Below, piece after piece: positions 21,841 through 33,200 of a stretch of 64,000 bases of DNA. Below the pieces are notes generated by a model that was not told where the DNA came from, did no database searches, and saw only the letters and a program-made list of their open reading frames with translations. The DNA comes from Channa striata. Taxonomy: Eukaryota > Chordata > Actinopteri > Anabantiformes > Channidae. A program made the translations under genes and the position numbers. Where the stretch lies: positions 20,718,040 through 20,782,039 of the forward strand of contig CM065170.1 in assembly GCA_033026295.1 (NCBI GenBank). Direction: 5' to 3'. Within the stretch, counting starts at the first letter, position 1, and every line of letters starts with the position of its first letter.

Positions 21841-23545
21841 TAATATTTTTTAGTAAAAGCTATCTAGACCATCTATATCCTTAACCCTACTGGTTTAATG
21901 TTTTTAGAAAAGGTTTCTGGGAGCTGTGGCATCCAAACATTTAGTCTCAGTCATGTATATTAAAGTGATGGGACTGAGCCTTATAGATAGGTGACTTCTG
22001 ATATACAGAAGTGCTCTGATGATGAAACTGTAAAAATAAATCAACAATGTTTTCATGTTTAGCTGTCTGTAGTGTAGTCTCTCTGGTTTTATATTTCTTG
22101 TGATACACAGTGTATTGTGGAAACCACTATTAATTTGTGCCTCCTCGAAAATGTGGCTGTATTGCACACTACTCAGTATCAATTGGTTGTGATTTATTGT
22201 TTTTAAATCTCTTACATCCTAGCCAACAGCCACCACTGTGTATGTATGTGTTTTATGTGTGTGTCGCACCATAGCCTTAGGTACACAACATATATTGCGG
22301 CAAAGCCTGGAAGCTCTGTCTGGAGTTTAACCTTAGTGGCTACAATAAATAAACCACAAGACTGTCAGAGTTTGCAGTTGGCAACATTTGGATGGCAAAG
22401 ACTGAACCCCTGTTTGAACCCAATTTTAAATTAACATTAAGTTCATTTGGGCAGTCATAAAATGCTACATGCTAACAATAGTAATTTGTATAGCAGAACA
22501 TTGTCCAAAGCAGCACACTGCCTGAGACAGCTTGCCTTCATCCTATAGTACATCATGCTTTGAGCTCTTCCCTAAGTAAGCAACACACACACACACACAC
22601 ACAAGCAATCCACATGATGTAAAAGAAAACGTGATTCATCAGACCGGGCCACCTTGCTCCTTGATTAGACCACACATGCCAGACTTTGCTCCCCCAGAAT
22701 GTGATGATCAGTTGTAGGTCCAGCAATAAAAAAGCTAAGACTTTATTGATATCTAGTCCTGATATTATTAACTTATTTGACTATGGCCATTTCTCTGTCA
22801 TCTGGCCACATTAGCAGCTGGCTTTAAACAGCTTAATATGAATAAATATATCTCCTGTTTATTCCTCTCCCTTTACCTGTGCACTGTGGTTCTGTTCCAA
22901 AAACTAAGACTATTCTGGCTCTCTTATCTGGCTTGAAATGTTTAACTTAATCCTCTCGAGCATCAGTTACTTTGCACAATGTAGTGGGCCAACTTTGTGG
23001 TAAGGGCCTCATGTGTGTAACTTGGCAACCAAATAAAGGCATTTCAATAAAATCCAATGTGTTTCCATTTGTCCATGGCCTGAGCTACTGGTTTTATGCC
23101 TTATCTGGTCACCTTTCTATCTTCATATCTATTATTGGGAGTCTCATTTGAAATATACATGAGCAGATCTACCAATTTTATACAATGTAGTGATCAGGCC
23201 TTCTACTAGTTTGGTGTGTGTAAATAAATGTGTATACATGTACACATATATACATAAATAAGTGTGTGCAAGTTTATATGTGTGTGTAGGGATATACATA
23301 TATAGTTATTTTGATTTAATATTTTTTAGAGTAGACACACAAGATTTAGATTTTTTTTACCCTTTCTGATAAATATAAGTGAAGCTGAAGGCATCTCTGA
23401 ACTACAGTAATTGCCCTGTAAAAAAAAACACAAACACACACAGATTCACAGAAGCCACACTTTTTTTTTCTGGTGAAAGTAAATTTGAGGTATACCACCT
23501 CTGTAAACCAATAAGCTCTGGGCAAATGGGCAGTCAATATTTAAT
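21841..23545. other. no gene; repeat scraps and microsatellites
   Basis: Holds a (CA)n run at 22582-22604, a second CA-rich patch near 23425-23440, and at about 22605-22720 a phrase (AAAACGTGATTCATCAGACC) that I recall as part of a common fish DNA-transposon repeat. The frame 21904-22182 (-) may be decayed LINE sequence upstream of the preceding feature. Confidence 0.4.
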
Positions 23546-23963
23546 TTTCAATTCAATTCAATTCAACTTTATTTACATAGCGCCAATTTACAACAAGGTC
23601 ATCTCAGGGCACTTTACATAATAAAGTCAAGACTATACAAACATGTAGGGAAAACCCAACAAATCCCCCTTGAGCAGCTATAGGCAACAGTGGAGAGGAA
23701 AAACTCCCTTTACCGGAAGGAACCTCCAGCAGAACCAGGCTCAGGGTGGGCGGCCATCTGCCTTGACCGGTTGGGCTGAGTGAAAAGTGGAGAGAGAAAA
23801 GAACAGAGCAACAAAAGCAGAAGATGACTACAGGACAAAGAAGACACAGAGTTAATGTCATACAGTGGTGACATTATAGATGTGGGGTGAGAGGAGAGAA
23901 TAAAGAGAAGAGGAAGTGGCACAGTGCAGAGTCCCCCAGCAGTCTAAGCCTATAGCAGCATGA

Positions 23964-26188
23964 CTATAACCAACTATAAGCTTTATCAAAAAGGAAGGTT
24001 TTGAGCCTAGTCTTAAAAATAGAGAGGGTGTCTGCTTTCCCGAATCTGGACTGGGAGCTGGTTCTGCCTCCCATTCTAGTTTTGGAAATTCTGGGAACCA
24101 CAAGTAGGCCTGCATTTTGGGACCGAAGTGGTCTAGTAGGATGATATGGTACTAGGAGATGTTTTAGGTATGATGGTATGATGATCCTGGTCAAAAATGA
24201 CTCCAAGATTCCTTGCAGTACTACTGGGGGCAAGAGTTATGTCATCTAAAGTAGCAATATGGTTAAAAAACATGTCTCTTAGACTTTTAGGCCCAAATAC
24301 AATAACTTCAGTTTTATCTTTGTTTAGAAGAAGAAAATTATACGTCATCCAGTCCCTTATGTCTTTCAGACATGCTTGTAGTTTGATTAATTGATTTGTT
24401 TCATCAGGTTTCATAGATAGATATAACTGCGTGTCATCAGCGTAGCAGTGAAGATTTACAGAGTGTTTTCTAATAATGTTGCCAAGGGGAGACATATATA
24501 GAGTAAAGATTATTGGTCCTAATACAGAGCCTTGTGGAATTCCATAACTAACTTTTGTGTATGGCGAAGATTCATCATTAACACGAGCAAATTGGAATCT
24601 ATCTGATAGATACAATTTAAACCAATTTAGTGCTGTTCCTTTAATTCCAATAACATGTTCTAGTCTCTGTAATAATATTCTGTGATCAATGGTGTCAAAT
24701 GCAGCACTAAGATCTAGCAGAACTAGTATAGAGACAAGTCCGTTATCTGAAGCCAGAAGAAGATCGATGGTGACTTTAATCAGTGCAGTTTCTGTGCTAT
24801 GATGAACTCTAAATCCTGACTGAAATTCTTCATAGGGTCTAGCAGACATGTTGCTGGTTTAGATGCCATAATAGTTGAAGTTAACTCAGCAAGGTCTATG
24901 GGCACAAAGCAGTCTAAAAGGGACTGAGGACTTACTGATGATTCTAATTCTGTTGTATTTGTTGGGAGGGTCTAGTGTATTTTACTTCTAATAGCTATGA
25001 TTTTGTTTGTGAAGAAGGTCATGAAGTCATTGCTACATAGCGTTGAGGGAATACTAGTCTCAACTGAACTACGGCTCTTAGTCGTAGCTGTTCTGGCTTT
25101 ACAGAGTGCTAATTTGTATAAGTATAAACTCTTTTTCCAGGCTAAGCGTGATTCTTGTGAATGAGTGGAACGCCACTTCGTTTCTAGTCTTCGTGACGCC
25201 TGCTTTAAATTGCTGGTTTGCGAGCTATACCATGGAGATCGCCCGTTCAGAATTACTGCCTTCTTTTTAGAGGGGCAACACTATCAAGTATGGAACGTAA
25301 AGATGCTGCATAATTATCAGTAAGGTAAACTTGTACAGGAGTACAGTTAATGAGGCTACTGAAGGGATGAAGGGATCATTTCCTTAAATTTGTTCAGTGT
25401 TTTCAGATAAACACCTACTAAAGCAAAATTTTTTTCTAAATGCTGTGTAGTCCAATACACTAAATTCAAATGTAATTAGAAAATGATCAGAGAGAACAGA
25501 ATTATGGGGAAATACTGTTAGTTTATCAATTTCAATACCGTATGCAAGGACAAGGTCTAGGGTGTGACTAAAACAGTGAGTGGGTTCATTTACATTTTGA
25601 GAGAAACCAATTGAATCTAATAATGAAGTAAATGCTGTGTTGAGGGAGTTACTGTCAATATCTACATGAATGTTAAAATCGCCCACTATGACGACTTGAT
25701 CTGCACTAAGCACTAAGTCGGCTAGAAAATCTGAGAATTCAGTCAAAAATTCAGAATAAGGGACTGGAGGACCATACACAATAACAAATAGGAGTGAATT
25801 TTGAGTTTTCCAAATTGGGTGTGAAAGTCTCAGTAAGACTCTCAAATGAGTTATAACTATGTTTAGGTCTAGGGTTTATTGTTAAGCTTGAGTGATAGAT
25901 TGCTGCTACTCCTCCACCTCGGCCTGAGCTTCTAGGAACATGACAGTTAATATGACTTGGGGGGGTCGACAAATTTAAACTAACATATTCTTCCTTCTGC
26001 AACCAGGTTTCAGTGAGACAAAATAAATCGAATTGATGATCGCTTATCAAGTCATTTACTAACAGAGATTTAGATGAGAGAGATCTGATATTTAATAATC
26101 CACATTTAATTGTTTTAGTTTTTTGTTCAGTAAGAGGAGCAGTCCTGATTTTTATTAAGTTATTATGATTAACCCCCCTTGTGATCAT
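23964..26188 (-). pseudogene. L2 ORF2: endonuclease-reverse transcriptase, deleted
   Basis: Starts at ATG 26188 (MITRGVNHNN). The endonuclease has LLNIRSL, LTETWL, GRGGGVAAIY, then a frameshift near 25840, VGDFNIH and SVLSDHFLI. The linker (about 25380-24900) is frameshifted. The RT resumes near 24840 with FQSGFRVHHSTETA, LDLSAAFDTIDH (motif A), YGIPQGSVLGP and CYADDTQLYLS (motif C). Then about 340 bp of the thumb region is gone and the frame shifts again before the closing FLFDKAYSWL. Catalytic motifs of both enzymes survive, but the protein cannot be made in one piece. Confidence 0.82.
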
Positions 26189-26733
26189 TTTTAGTTTGTA
26201 AAATTTAGTTAATCGGGGAACAGACACAGTTTCTATAGGGATGTGGGAGTTGTGGGGGGATGGCGGCTGTAAGGATACTGCAAAAGGCGTGTAGGACTGG
26301 ATCTCTGCGTCCTAGGCTCAACTCTGGACTGTCAATCTTTTGGTTGTCTAATAAAATCAGCCATATATTTTGATAAGACAGAGGCACCATCCAAAGTAGG
26401 ATGGATGCCATCTCTCCTAATAAGCCTAGGTTTTCTCCAAAAACTTTTCACATTGTCTAAGTAGCCCACACTGATCAGATTCGGCAGGGGTCCAGAGAAA
26501 ACTATGGAGTCCGACAATGTCTTTGCAAAGTTACACAACGATTCAATATTAGTTTTGGTGACCTCCGATTTGCGTAATCGGGCATCATTTGTTCCTGCAT
26601 GAATAATAATCTTACGGTATCTACGTTTATCCTTAGACAGGAGTTTCAAATAGGATTCAATGTCGCCCGCTCTGGCCCCAGGGTAACATTGGACTATGGC
26701 CGCTGGCGTCTCTAAGTTCACTTTTCTGACTAT

Positions 26734-26751
26734 GGAGTCGCCACTTACCAG
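26734..26751. repeat. target-site duplication, left copy
   Basis: GGAGTCGCCACTTACCAG; pairs with 27574-27591 with one mismatch. It flanks the RTE insertion. Confidence 0.85.
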
Positions 26752-27573
26752 ATGAGGTCAGACAGGAATCTCCCTGGACAATGATGTTTGCAGATGACAT
26801 TGTGATTTGCATTGAGAGTAGAGAGCAGGTGGAGGAACACCTGGAGAGGTGGAGGTTTGCTCTGGAAAGAAGAGGTATGAAAGTCAGTCGTAGTAAGACA
26901 GAATACATGTGTGTAAAAGAGAGGGATCCTGGTAGAAGTGTGAGGTTACAGGGGGCTGAGGTGAAGAAGGTGCAGGAGTTCAAGTACTTGGGGTCAACAG
27001 TTCAGTCTGATGGGGAGTGCGGAAAAGAGGTGAAGAGGCGAGTGCAGGCGGGTTGGAATGGGTGGAGGAAAGTGTCAGGAGTGTTGTGTGACAGAAGAGT
27101 GTCAGCAAGACTCAAAGGAAAGGTGTACAGGACAGTGGTGAGACCTTCTCTGCTCTATGGGTTAGAGACAGTAGCAGTGAGAAAGAGACAAGAGGCAGAG
27201 ATGGAAGCAGCAGAGATGAAGATGTTGAGGTTCTCCTTAGGAGTGACAAGGTTGGACAGAATTAGGAACGAGTTCATCAGAGGGACAGCACACATTGCCT
27301 GTGTTAGCAACAAAGTCAGAGAGGCCAGATTGAGATGGTTTGGACATGTGCAGAGGAAGGATAGTGATTATATTGGTAGAAGGATGTTGGAGATGGAGCT
27401 GCCAGGCAAGAGGGCGAGAGGACGACCAAGGAGGAGATATATGGACGTCCTAACAGAGGACATGAGGTTAGCTGGTGTCAGAGTGGAAGATGCCCAGGAT
27501 AGAGTAAAGTGGAAAAGGATGATTCGCTGTGGCGACCCCTAATGGGAAAAGCCGAAAGAGTAGTAGTAGTAGA
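26752..27573 (+). mobile_element. RTE-clade LINE, 5'-truncated insertion
   Basis: The insertion begins inside the RT gene (ATGAGGTCAGACAG, same as 37086 in the other copy) and ends with GCCGAAAGAGTAGTAGTAG, the short trinucleotide tail typical of RTE elements. It lies opposite to the L2 it entered and is bounded by an 18-bp duplication. Confidence 0.85.
26781..27542 (+). pseudogene. RTE reverse transcriptase, C-terminal 253 aa, open frame
   Basis: C-terminal part of an RTE-type ORF2. It opens at the RT active site (MMFADDIVI), followed by KVSRSKTEYMC, FKYLGSTVQSDGE, the thumb (LLYGLETVAVRKRQ) and the conserved C-terminal tail (LRWFGHVQRKD, ELPGKRARGRPRRRYMDVL, KRMIRCGDP). The frame is open upstream to the insertion border and has no stops. 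The endonuclease and RT fingers/palm motif A are absent through 5' truncation, so no activity is expected. It is much better preserved than the related copy at 35790-37851. Confidence 0.85.
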
Positions 27574-27591
27574 GGAGTCGCCAATTACCAG
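27574..27591. repeat. target-site duplication, right copy
   Basis: GGAGTCGCCAATTACCAG; see the left copy at 26734. Confidence 0.85.
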
Positions 27592-28060
27592 AGTTCGTTC
27601 TTCAGCGGGTGTGTCGCTGAGTGCGGAAAATCGATTAGAAACGTGAACCGGCTGGTGGTGAACCTGGGGCGTCTGTTTAGCGTTAGATCGCTTACGAACC
27701 GTCACCCACCCGGCCTGGCTTCCCGGCTGCTCGGGTACTGCTGGGGAACAGCTAACAGTGGCTAAGCTAACAGTGGCTATGCTAGGTTGGTCCGCACCAG
27801 CTACCGGGGCCTGACTAGCTGGATTGTTTGTCATGGTGCGGAGCCGAGCTTCCAATTCAGATAGCCTCGCCTCCAAAGCTGCAATAACCTCACGTTTATT
27901 ACAAGTACCGTTATCAGTAAAGGAGGCCGAGTAAAAACTAAACATGTGGCAGACAGAGCAAGTCAGAGGAGAGAGAGAAGGAGACGGAGAAGCCATGACA
28001 TAACATTGTGCAAATATCTGTAAACCATAAGAATTGTCCAAATGAAAAGCTGTCATCACA

Positions 28061-28651
28061 GCACACTGATGGAAAATAAGCTGTAGTGTGATCAGATAAA
28101 GTATTCTTGTCAGTAATAAAACACAATTAGCTTAACCAAAATGACTAAGAGGGGACGCTATATACGTGGCATTCAATTTGTGTTGTTAGCCATCAACAAA
28201 ACAAACAGCCCACTAGAGAGTCTTTGTCTGTTTCCTGTCTTTTCCTCTGACCTCCCTTTAATTTGATCTGTGGCACTGTAAATGTGCAACTGGAATGTGA
28301 AATGTCGATAAGTAGTCTCAATGAAACGTGCATATCCAGCCCTGCAAAATGTCATATTCCCACTAACAAATTTCCAACTTTTAGATTAAAAGTCAGCAGT
28401 GTAGAAGGTCCAGGAACAGGTTATTTAGCTGATTCCGCATAAAATGGTTTGTTAGAAGAAAATCTGAGGCCACACTGGTGGCAAATGTGAAATTTATTAC
28501 AGTAAGAAAAATAAATCATGAATTCAATGAAAATGAAAGTCTTCTTTTATCTGTATATAAAGTGGACCATCATCCTGTTTATTCATGCACTAAGAGCCAT
28601 GCTAAGTATGCAATAATACCTTTGATGCACCAAGTCTGGCAAGGAACTACG
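28061..28651. other. no gene seen
   Basis: May include some 5' UTR of L2 copy 1. No named repeat or frame. Confidence 0.4.
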
Positions 28652-28895
28652 GTAAATGGTAAGTGGTCTGAATTTATCTATTGGTACCCAAAGCACTTAA
28701 CACTGCTTCTCATTCACTTTTTCACACTCACAATCACAAACACTCAAACACCAATGGGGGAGCTGCTATGGAGCTGACCAACACTTACCAGGAGCACCTA
28801 AATTGGGATTCAGTGTAGCTTGCTTAAGGAGATTCAACAGGTGACCAATGTTAGGGTACCATACCTGAAAATTGGTTTACGACCTTCCTTCGACC
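28652..28895 (-). repeat. tRNA-derived SINE, nearly complete
   Basis: Inverted copy. It starts with the SINE tail (GGTAAATGGTAAGTGGTCTG), then CACTTAACACTGCTTCTCATT, CAATGGGGGAGCTGCTATGG and a decayed tRNA-like head towards 28895. Close relative of 56083-56222 and 60731-60903. Confidence 0.65.
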
Positions 28896-28998
28896 ACCAC
28901 ACCTCATTTTATGATGATTGCAGTCAGAATCTCTGTTGGGATTGCCCCCAACCCCCTCCAAACTAATAGGTTTGATATGGAGGAGCTGCAGCTGTTGC

Positions 28999-29158
28999 TA
29001 GAAGTTTCTTCCATTAAAGGGAGTTTTTCCTCTCCACTGCTGCCTATAGATGCTCAAGGGGGATTTGTTGGGTTTTCTCTAAATGTATGTATAGTCTTGA
29101 ATTTATTATGTAAAGTGCCTTGAGATTACTTTGTTGTAAAATGACGCTATATTATTTT
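28999..29158 (+). mobile_element. L2 LINE 3' UTR end
   Basis: Matches the last 160 bases of L2 (AAGGGAGTTTTTCCTCTCCA, GCTCAAGGGGGATTTGTTGG, TATGTAAAGTGCCTTGAGAT). The usual GTTGAATTGAA tail is replaced by TTTTGTTTCG. It stands tail to tail with the next L2 piece. Confidence 0.75.
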
Positions 29159-29186
29159 GTTTCGTTTGTCCCCCAGTCCCCCAGTT

Positions 29187-29221
29187 TGTCCCCCAGCAGG
29201 ACAACCCCCTGCTGGGGGACA
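29187..29221. repeat. perfect 14-bp inverted repeat (hairpin)
   Basis: TGTCCCCCAGCAGG, seven-base loop, CCTGCTGGGGGACA. It lies exactly between the two opposed L2 pieces. The right arm matches L2 sequence (CTGCTGGGGGAC), so the left arm probably arose by copying it at the junction. Confidence 0.85.
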
Positions 29222-30073
29222 ATAGCAGCAGGACTATGACTAACTATACACTTTATAAAAGAGGAAGGTTTTGAGCCTATTTTCAAATTTACCATGGTGT
29301 CTGCTTCCCGAATCTGGACTGGGAGCTGTGGTTTTCCACAGGAGAGGAACTTGATAGCTAAATGCTGTGCCTCCCATTCTGTTTTTTGGGAACCACAAGT
29401 AAGCCTCCATCCTGAGACTGAAGTGGACTATTAGGTTGACATGGTACTAGGAGATATTTTAGGTAGGATGGAGCTTGACCGTTTAAAACTTTATAGATAA
29501 GAACAAGGGTTTTAAATTCTGTTCTACATTTAATGGGAAGTCAACAGAGAGAAGCTAATGAAGATGAAATATGATCTCTCTTACCAATACCAGTCAGTAA
29601 TCTTGCTGCAGCATTTTGGATTAATTGAAGGCTTTTTAGAGAGTTACTGGGGCAGCCTGAAAGTAGAGAATTACAGTAGTCCAATGTAAAAGTAACAAAT
29701 GCATGGGCCACTTTTTCAGCATCGCATTGAGACAGGATCCTCCTAATTTTGGCAATGTTATGTAGGTGGAAGAAGGCTGTTCCAGAGATTTGTTTTATGT
29801 GTGAGGTAAATGGCAAATCTTGGTCAAAAATGACTCTAAGATTCCTTGCAGTACTACTGGGGGCCAGAGTTATGTCATCTAAAGTAACGATATGGTTGGA
29901 CAACATGTTTCTGAAAGTGTTTAGGCCCAAACACAATAACTTCAGTTTTATCTGAGTTTAGAAGAATGAAATTATACGTCATCCAGTCCTTTTTGTCTTT
30001 TAGACATGCTTGTTGTTTGATTAATTGATTTGTTTCATCTGGTTTCATAGACAGATATAACTGCGTGTCATTA
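29222..30073 (-). mobile_element. L2 LINE ORF2 3' fragment
   Basis: Minus-strand L2 from the RT thumb to just past the end of ORF2. Translated pieces include MLSNHIVTLDDITLAPSS, VIFDQDLPFTSHIKQI, HAFVTFTLDYCNSLLSGC and LIQNAAARLLTGIGKRD, as in copy 2. Frames are broken after SLASLC. It ends abruptly at 30073, where copy 2 would continue to the YADD region, so it is truncated at both ends. Confidence 0.75.
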
Positions 30074-30138
30074 ATAAAACCTAACTAAAACTAAAACCTT
30101 TGCAAACCTAAACACTCAACATGAACTGTAGAGAGGAA

Positions 30139-30160
30139 TTAATAATAATAAATAAATAAT

Positions 30161-30222
<62 letters not shown>

Positions 30223-30235
30223 TAAATAATTATAT
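30139..30235. repeat. (AAT)n microsatellite
   Basis: About 30 AAT units with short AAAT interruptions. Confidence 0.95.
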
Positions 30236-33200
30236 GTAAATCTTATGAAAGTAATACATAACTGAGCCTATCAAACACATGCAGTGGAGTTAAACATGTT
30301 ATATATTCAATGTTCAATATTTTCCTCTGATTATAGTGAACTAAAGATGAAAGAAAAATAAAATGCAAAAGCTGTTGTGAGGTAGAAATACCATATTTTT
30401 GTAGTTACTAGTTACAGTTACAATGACAATAGGAACAAAGTATCAGAACAAAATTTTATTTTATTTGAAATAAGTGCAGCACTAGCCTTTACAGCCAAAT
30501 CAGTTGTTAATTCTAACATTCTTGGAATTTCGTCAAGCATATGTGACTCCACTACACACTGAAACAAATATACTGTAAATGTGCACATATGTCATGAAAT
30601 GCCCCTCCAAAAAATCCACATTATAGCTTATTGAATTCAGTTTTTTAAATCAAATTTAAGCCTTGTGGGACATTTATCCAGTTAACCTTAGGAATGACAT
30701 AGAGACATACAAAGACAGAGAGCTATATATTGTTCTGGTGGTCCCCAAAACATTAGGTCATTCTTCTAATATAATACATTCCACTATGACCTTAATAATA
30801 AACACCCAATAGAATTATCACCTATACAACAGATTCACCTGAGAATTTAAAACTTTGTAAAAGTACAATTCATTGAAGAGCTACTATATTGGATTGCATT
30901 TGGTTTGTATTAGACATATCCAACGGGTATCTGAATGGGGAGGTGTTGTCAAGGCTTCTTTGACTCAGTGTGTGAGTGCACAAATAGGTGAACGAGTTTC
31001 AACATTGTCAAGTGCTTTGGATAAAAGCGCTACAAGTGCCCTTTTACCAATTCATAAAGTGATACACATCATGGGTATCTAGCATATTTGTTCAGCCATG
31101 GCATAGCCCCGGCTGGAGAGACAAAGTAGTCCCTAGGGACATTTCGCATCTGCTTGGCATGGAGGCTGGCATTCTGAGTTCTTCTTTGCCAAGGATGCAA
31201 TGCACCAGTTTCTCCCTTCCTCTGTTCTCCTGCCACAAATTTATAGTCTGCATTCCCCCGGATCACCCCGATCACCCATTGTAGCCAAATATTAAATTTG
31301 GTAACAGTTATCTGGACATCCAGCAAGAAGACTTGCAAAGCTACTGGACTCTGCCTATGCCTCTGTGGTGTCAACAAGGAGATGGGTGACAAAAGCACTT
31401 CCAAAGTGGAGACCCCTGAGCACGCATAGCCCCTTTTCTGCTCCTAAAACCCTTCAGGGACCTTCGACTACTCAAACAGGCAAACTTAGCTCCATGTTCT
31501 ATGAAAGGCTGATGTCTTAAAATCAACCAAAAGTTTATTTTCTATATTTCACAATGAATTTCATCTGACACTCATAGGAAAATAGTTAAAATTAACTTTA
31601 ATTAATTAACAACTTTAGCAACAGGACTAATCCTTTTCTTTTACCATCTGCTCAGCTTTCCGTTATATTTCCTGTGTTCAACACCATTGTCCATCCTCAG
31701 CTGTTATTCTTTGTGTCATGCCTACTTCTGGTTTCCATTGTGTCTTGATACAGTATTTTGTCTTCCGAGTGGGTGTTTGTGTTTTATTCTCTAGTTCTAC
31801 TGTTTATTTTGATTTGCCAGTTCCGGTTCACTTTTTTTTTTGTTTATGTGTTGGTATTCTTCTTGTCAATATTTAGTTTTCTCTACTCCCAGTTTTAGCA
31901 TTTGTTTATTTTTTAGTTTGCTCTTTGTTGTTTGTTCGCTGTGTTTATAATAAAGTTTGTTATTACTCTTCCCCTCCTCCTGGTTGCATTTGGGTCCACC
32001 TGCATTTGTCTTAGTAGTTTTTAGTTTGGCCGGTCAAGTTATTAAGTGAATAATGTTAAGTTAAATGCATGAGCATGCTAAACCTACAGGTCTATCCACT
32101 GGAGGTAAGTTAATCACAAAGTTAACTATCTAAGCAAAAGTGCAGAGAAAATACTAATAAACATTGTCAGTTTAAATCTCATTCAATAATGACTTATTCT
32201 TAGACCAACAGAAGTAGAAAACTGTTTTAAAAAAAAAGAATTATAGTTGAGGGATTGTGGGAAATGGTATCGGTTTCTTAAAGAAAACATTTTCCTGAGC
32301 CATCCTCACACATGTCTTATAACAAGTATAAAAGGATATGTTCTAATGTCATATTTGATAAGCCTACATAATAAATTAATAAATTCTTCCAGTTAGAGCT
32401 TCATGCAAAAACCCATTTACAACAAGTTAAGTTCACGCTCTGGAGACTGTGTTCTTGAGACATACTGAGTTGTGGCTAAATATTCATTGTTCTTCTTTCA
32501 AAATGCACCCTTGACACCACATCAAACCTAGATACACCATGAAGTTCCATTTGTCACAGAGAAGATGTCAACTGTTGGAAGGAGCAGAGTCTACAAGCTG
32601 TGTGATTAAAATTCTCAGTCTAAAATACTTTGGGGCAGACAGCTTATTATGCCATTCCCTTTGATGTCTTTGGAATAAACTTATCACAGTAATACTTTTC
32701 CACAGATCTCCCACTGATTCACATTCAGGAAGCTTCACAGGGAGATGAAACAAGAAGGAGAATAAAGGCTCTAATCAGCTGTTAGACACACAGTGAGAGT
32801 TCAAAGAAAGGTCATCCACCAGCACAGCTGTACGACACTGTTCTCGAACAGCAACAAGCCACATTTAAGATGCATTCATTTCAATTATTGGAAACTGGTT
32901 AAAGAAAGTTAAAAAACACTCAAGTGATTTAAAAGAACCATTCAACAAAACATTCAACATTCAACAAAAGAACTGTCACGTTCGCATTTTCCTTGGGATG
33001 GCTGACTTTGGACATTTCAGCTATTTCCGTATTAGTTTTAGCTATAAATTTTATTCTTTTCATGTCAGGAAAGGTTTCCCCCCTGTCAAAATACCTGTCG
33101 ACAGGTGCAGAAGTTACTGCAGTTGGACCACAATTCAAAAGCAATGTCTGACGTTCATTTATTATTACTTCATCACAGTTTCAGGTTGTTTCAGTGACCG

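Larger units (their letters stand above)
26332..27996 (-). pseudogene. L2 ORF1: coiled coil plus SGNH esterase, split by RTE
   Basis: ORF1 protein of esterase type (known in CR1/L2 LINEs; binds RNA and has a GDSL/SGNH lipase-like fold). From ATG 27996 it reads a Ser/Pro start, a Cys pair (CSVC), a heptad coiled coil (VIAALEARLSELEARL) and a linker ending TLVIGDS, the first SGNH block. There the RTE fragment (26752-27573) intervenes. On the far side the frame continues IVRKVNLE, HAGTND (block III) and DGIHPT (catalytic Asp/His block V), ending at 26332. Twenty-two codons between the SGPLPNL and VGYLDN segments are missing compared with copy 2. Confidence 0.8.
23546..28060 (-). mobile_element. 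L2-clade LINE copy 1, internally deleted, with nested RTE
   Basis: Minus-strand element with 5' part, ORF1, ORF2, 3' UTR and a (TTGAA)n tail (23546-23566 on +). Against copy 2 (50715-54685) it lacks at least four internal segments: about 66 bp in the esterase domain, about 70 bp between the endonuclease and RT, about 257 bp in the RT fingers, and about 340 bp near the C-terminus. An RTE fragment (26752-27573) interrupts ORF1. The 5' boundary is approximate. Confidence 0.8.

Noticed and set aside
33093..33106. 14-bp palindrome ACCTGTCGACAGGT as a regulatory site
   Set aside because: One such palindrome in 64 kb is not far from chance and nothing nearby supports a function.
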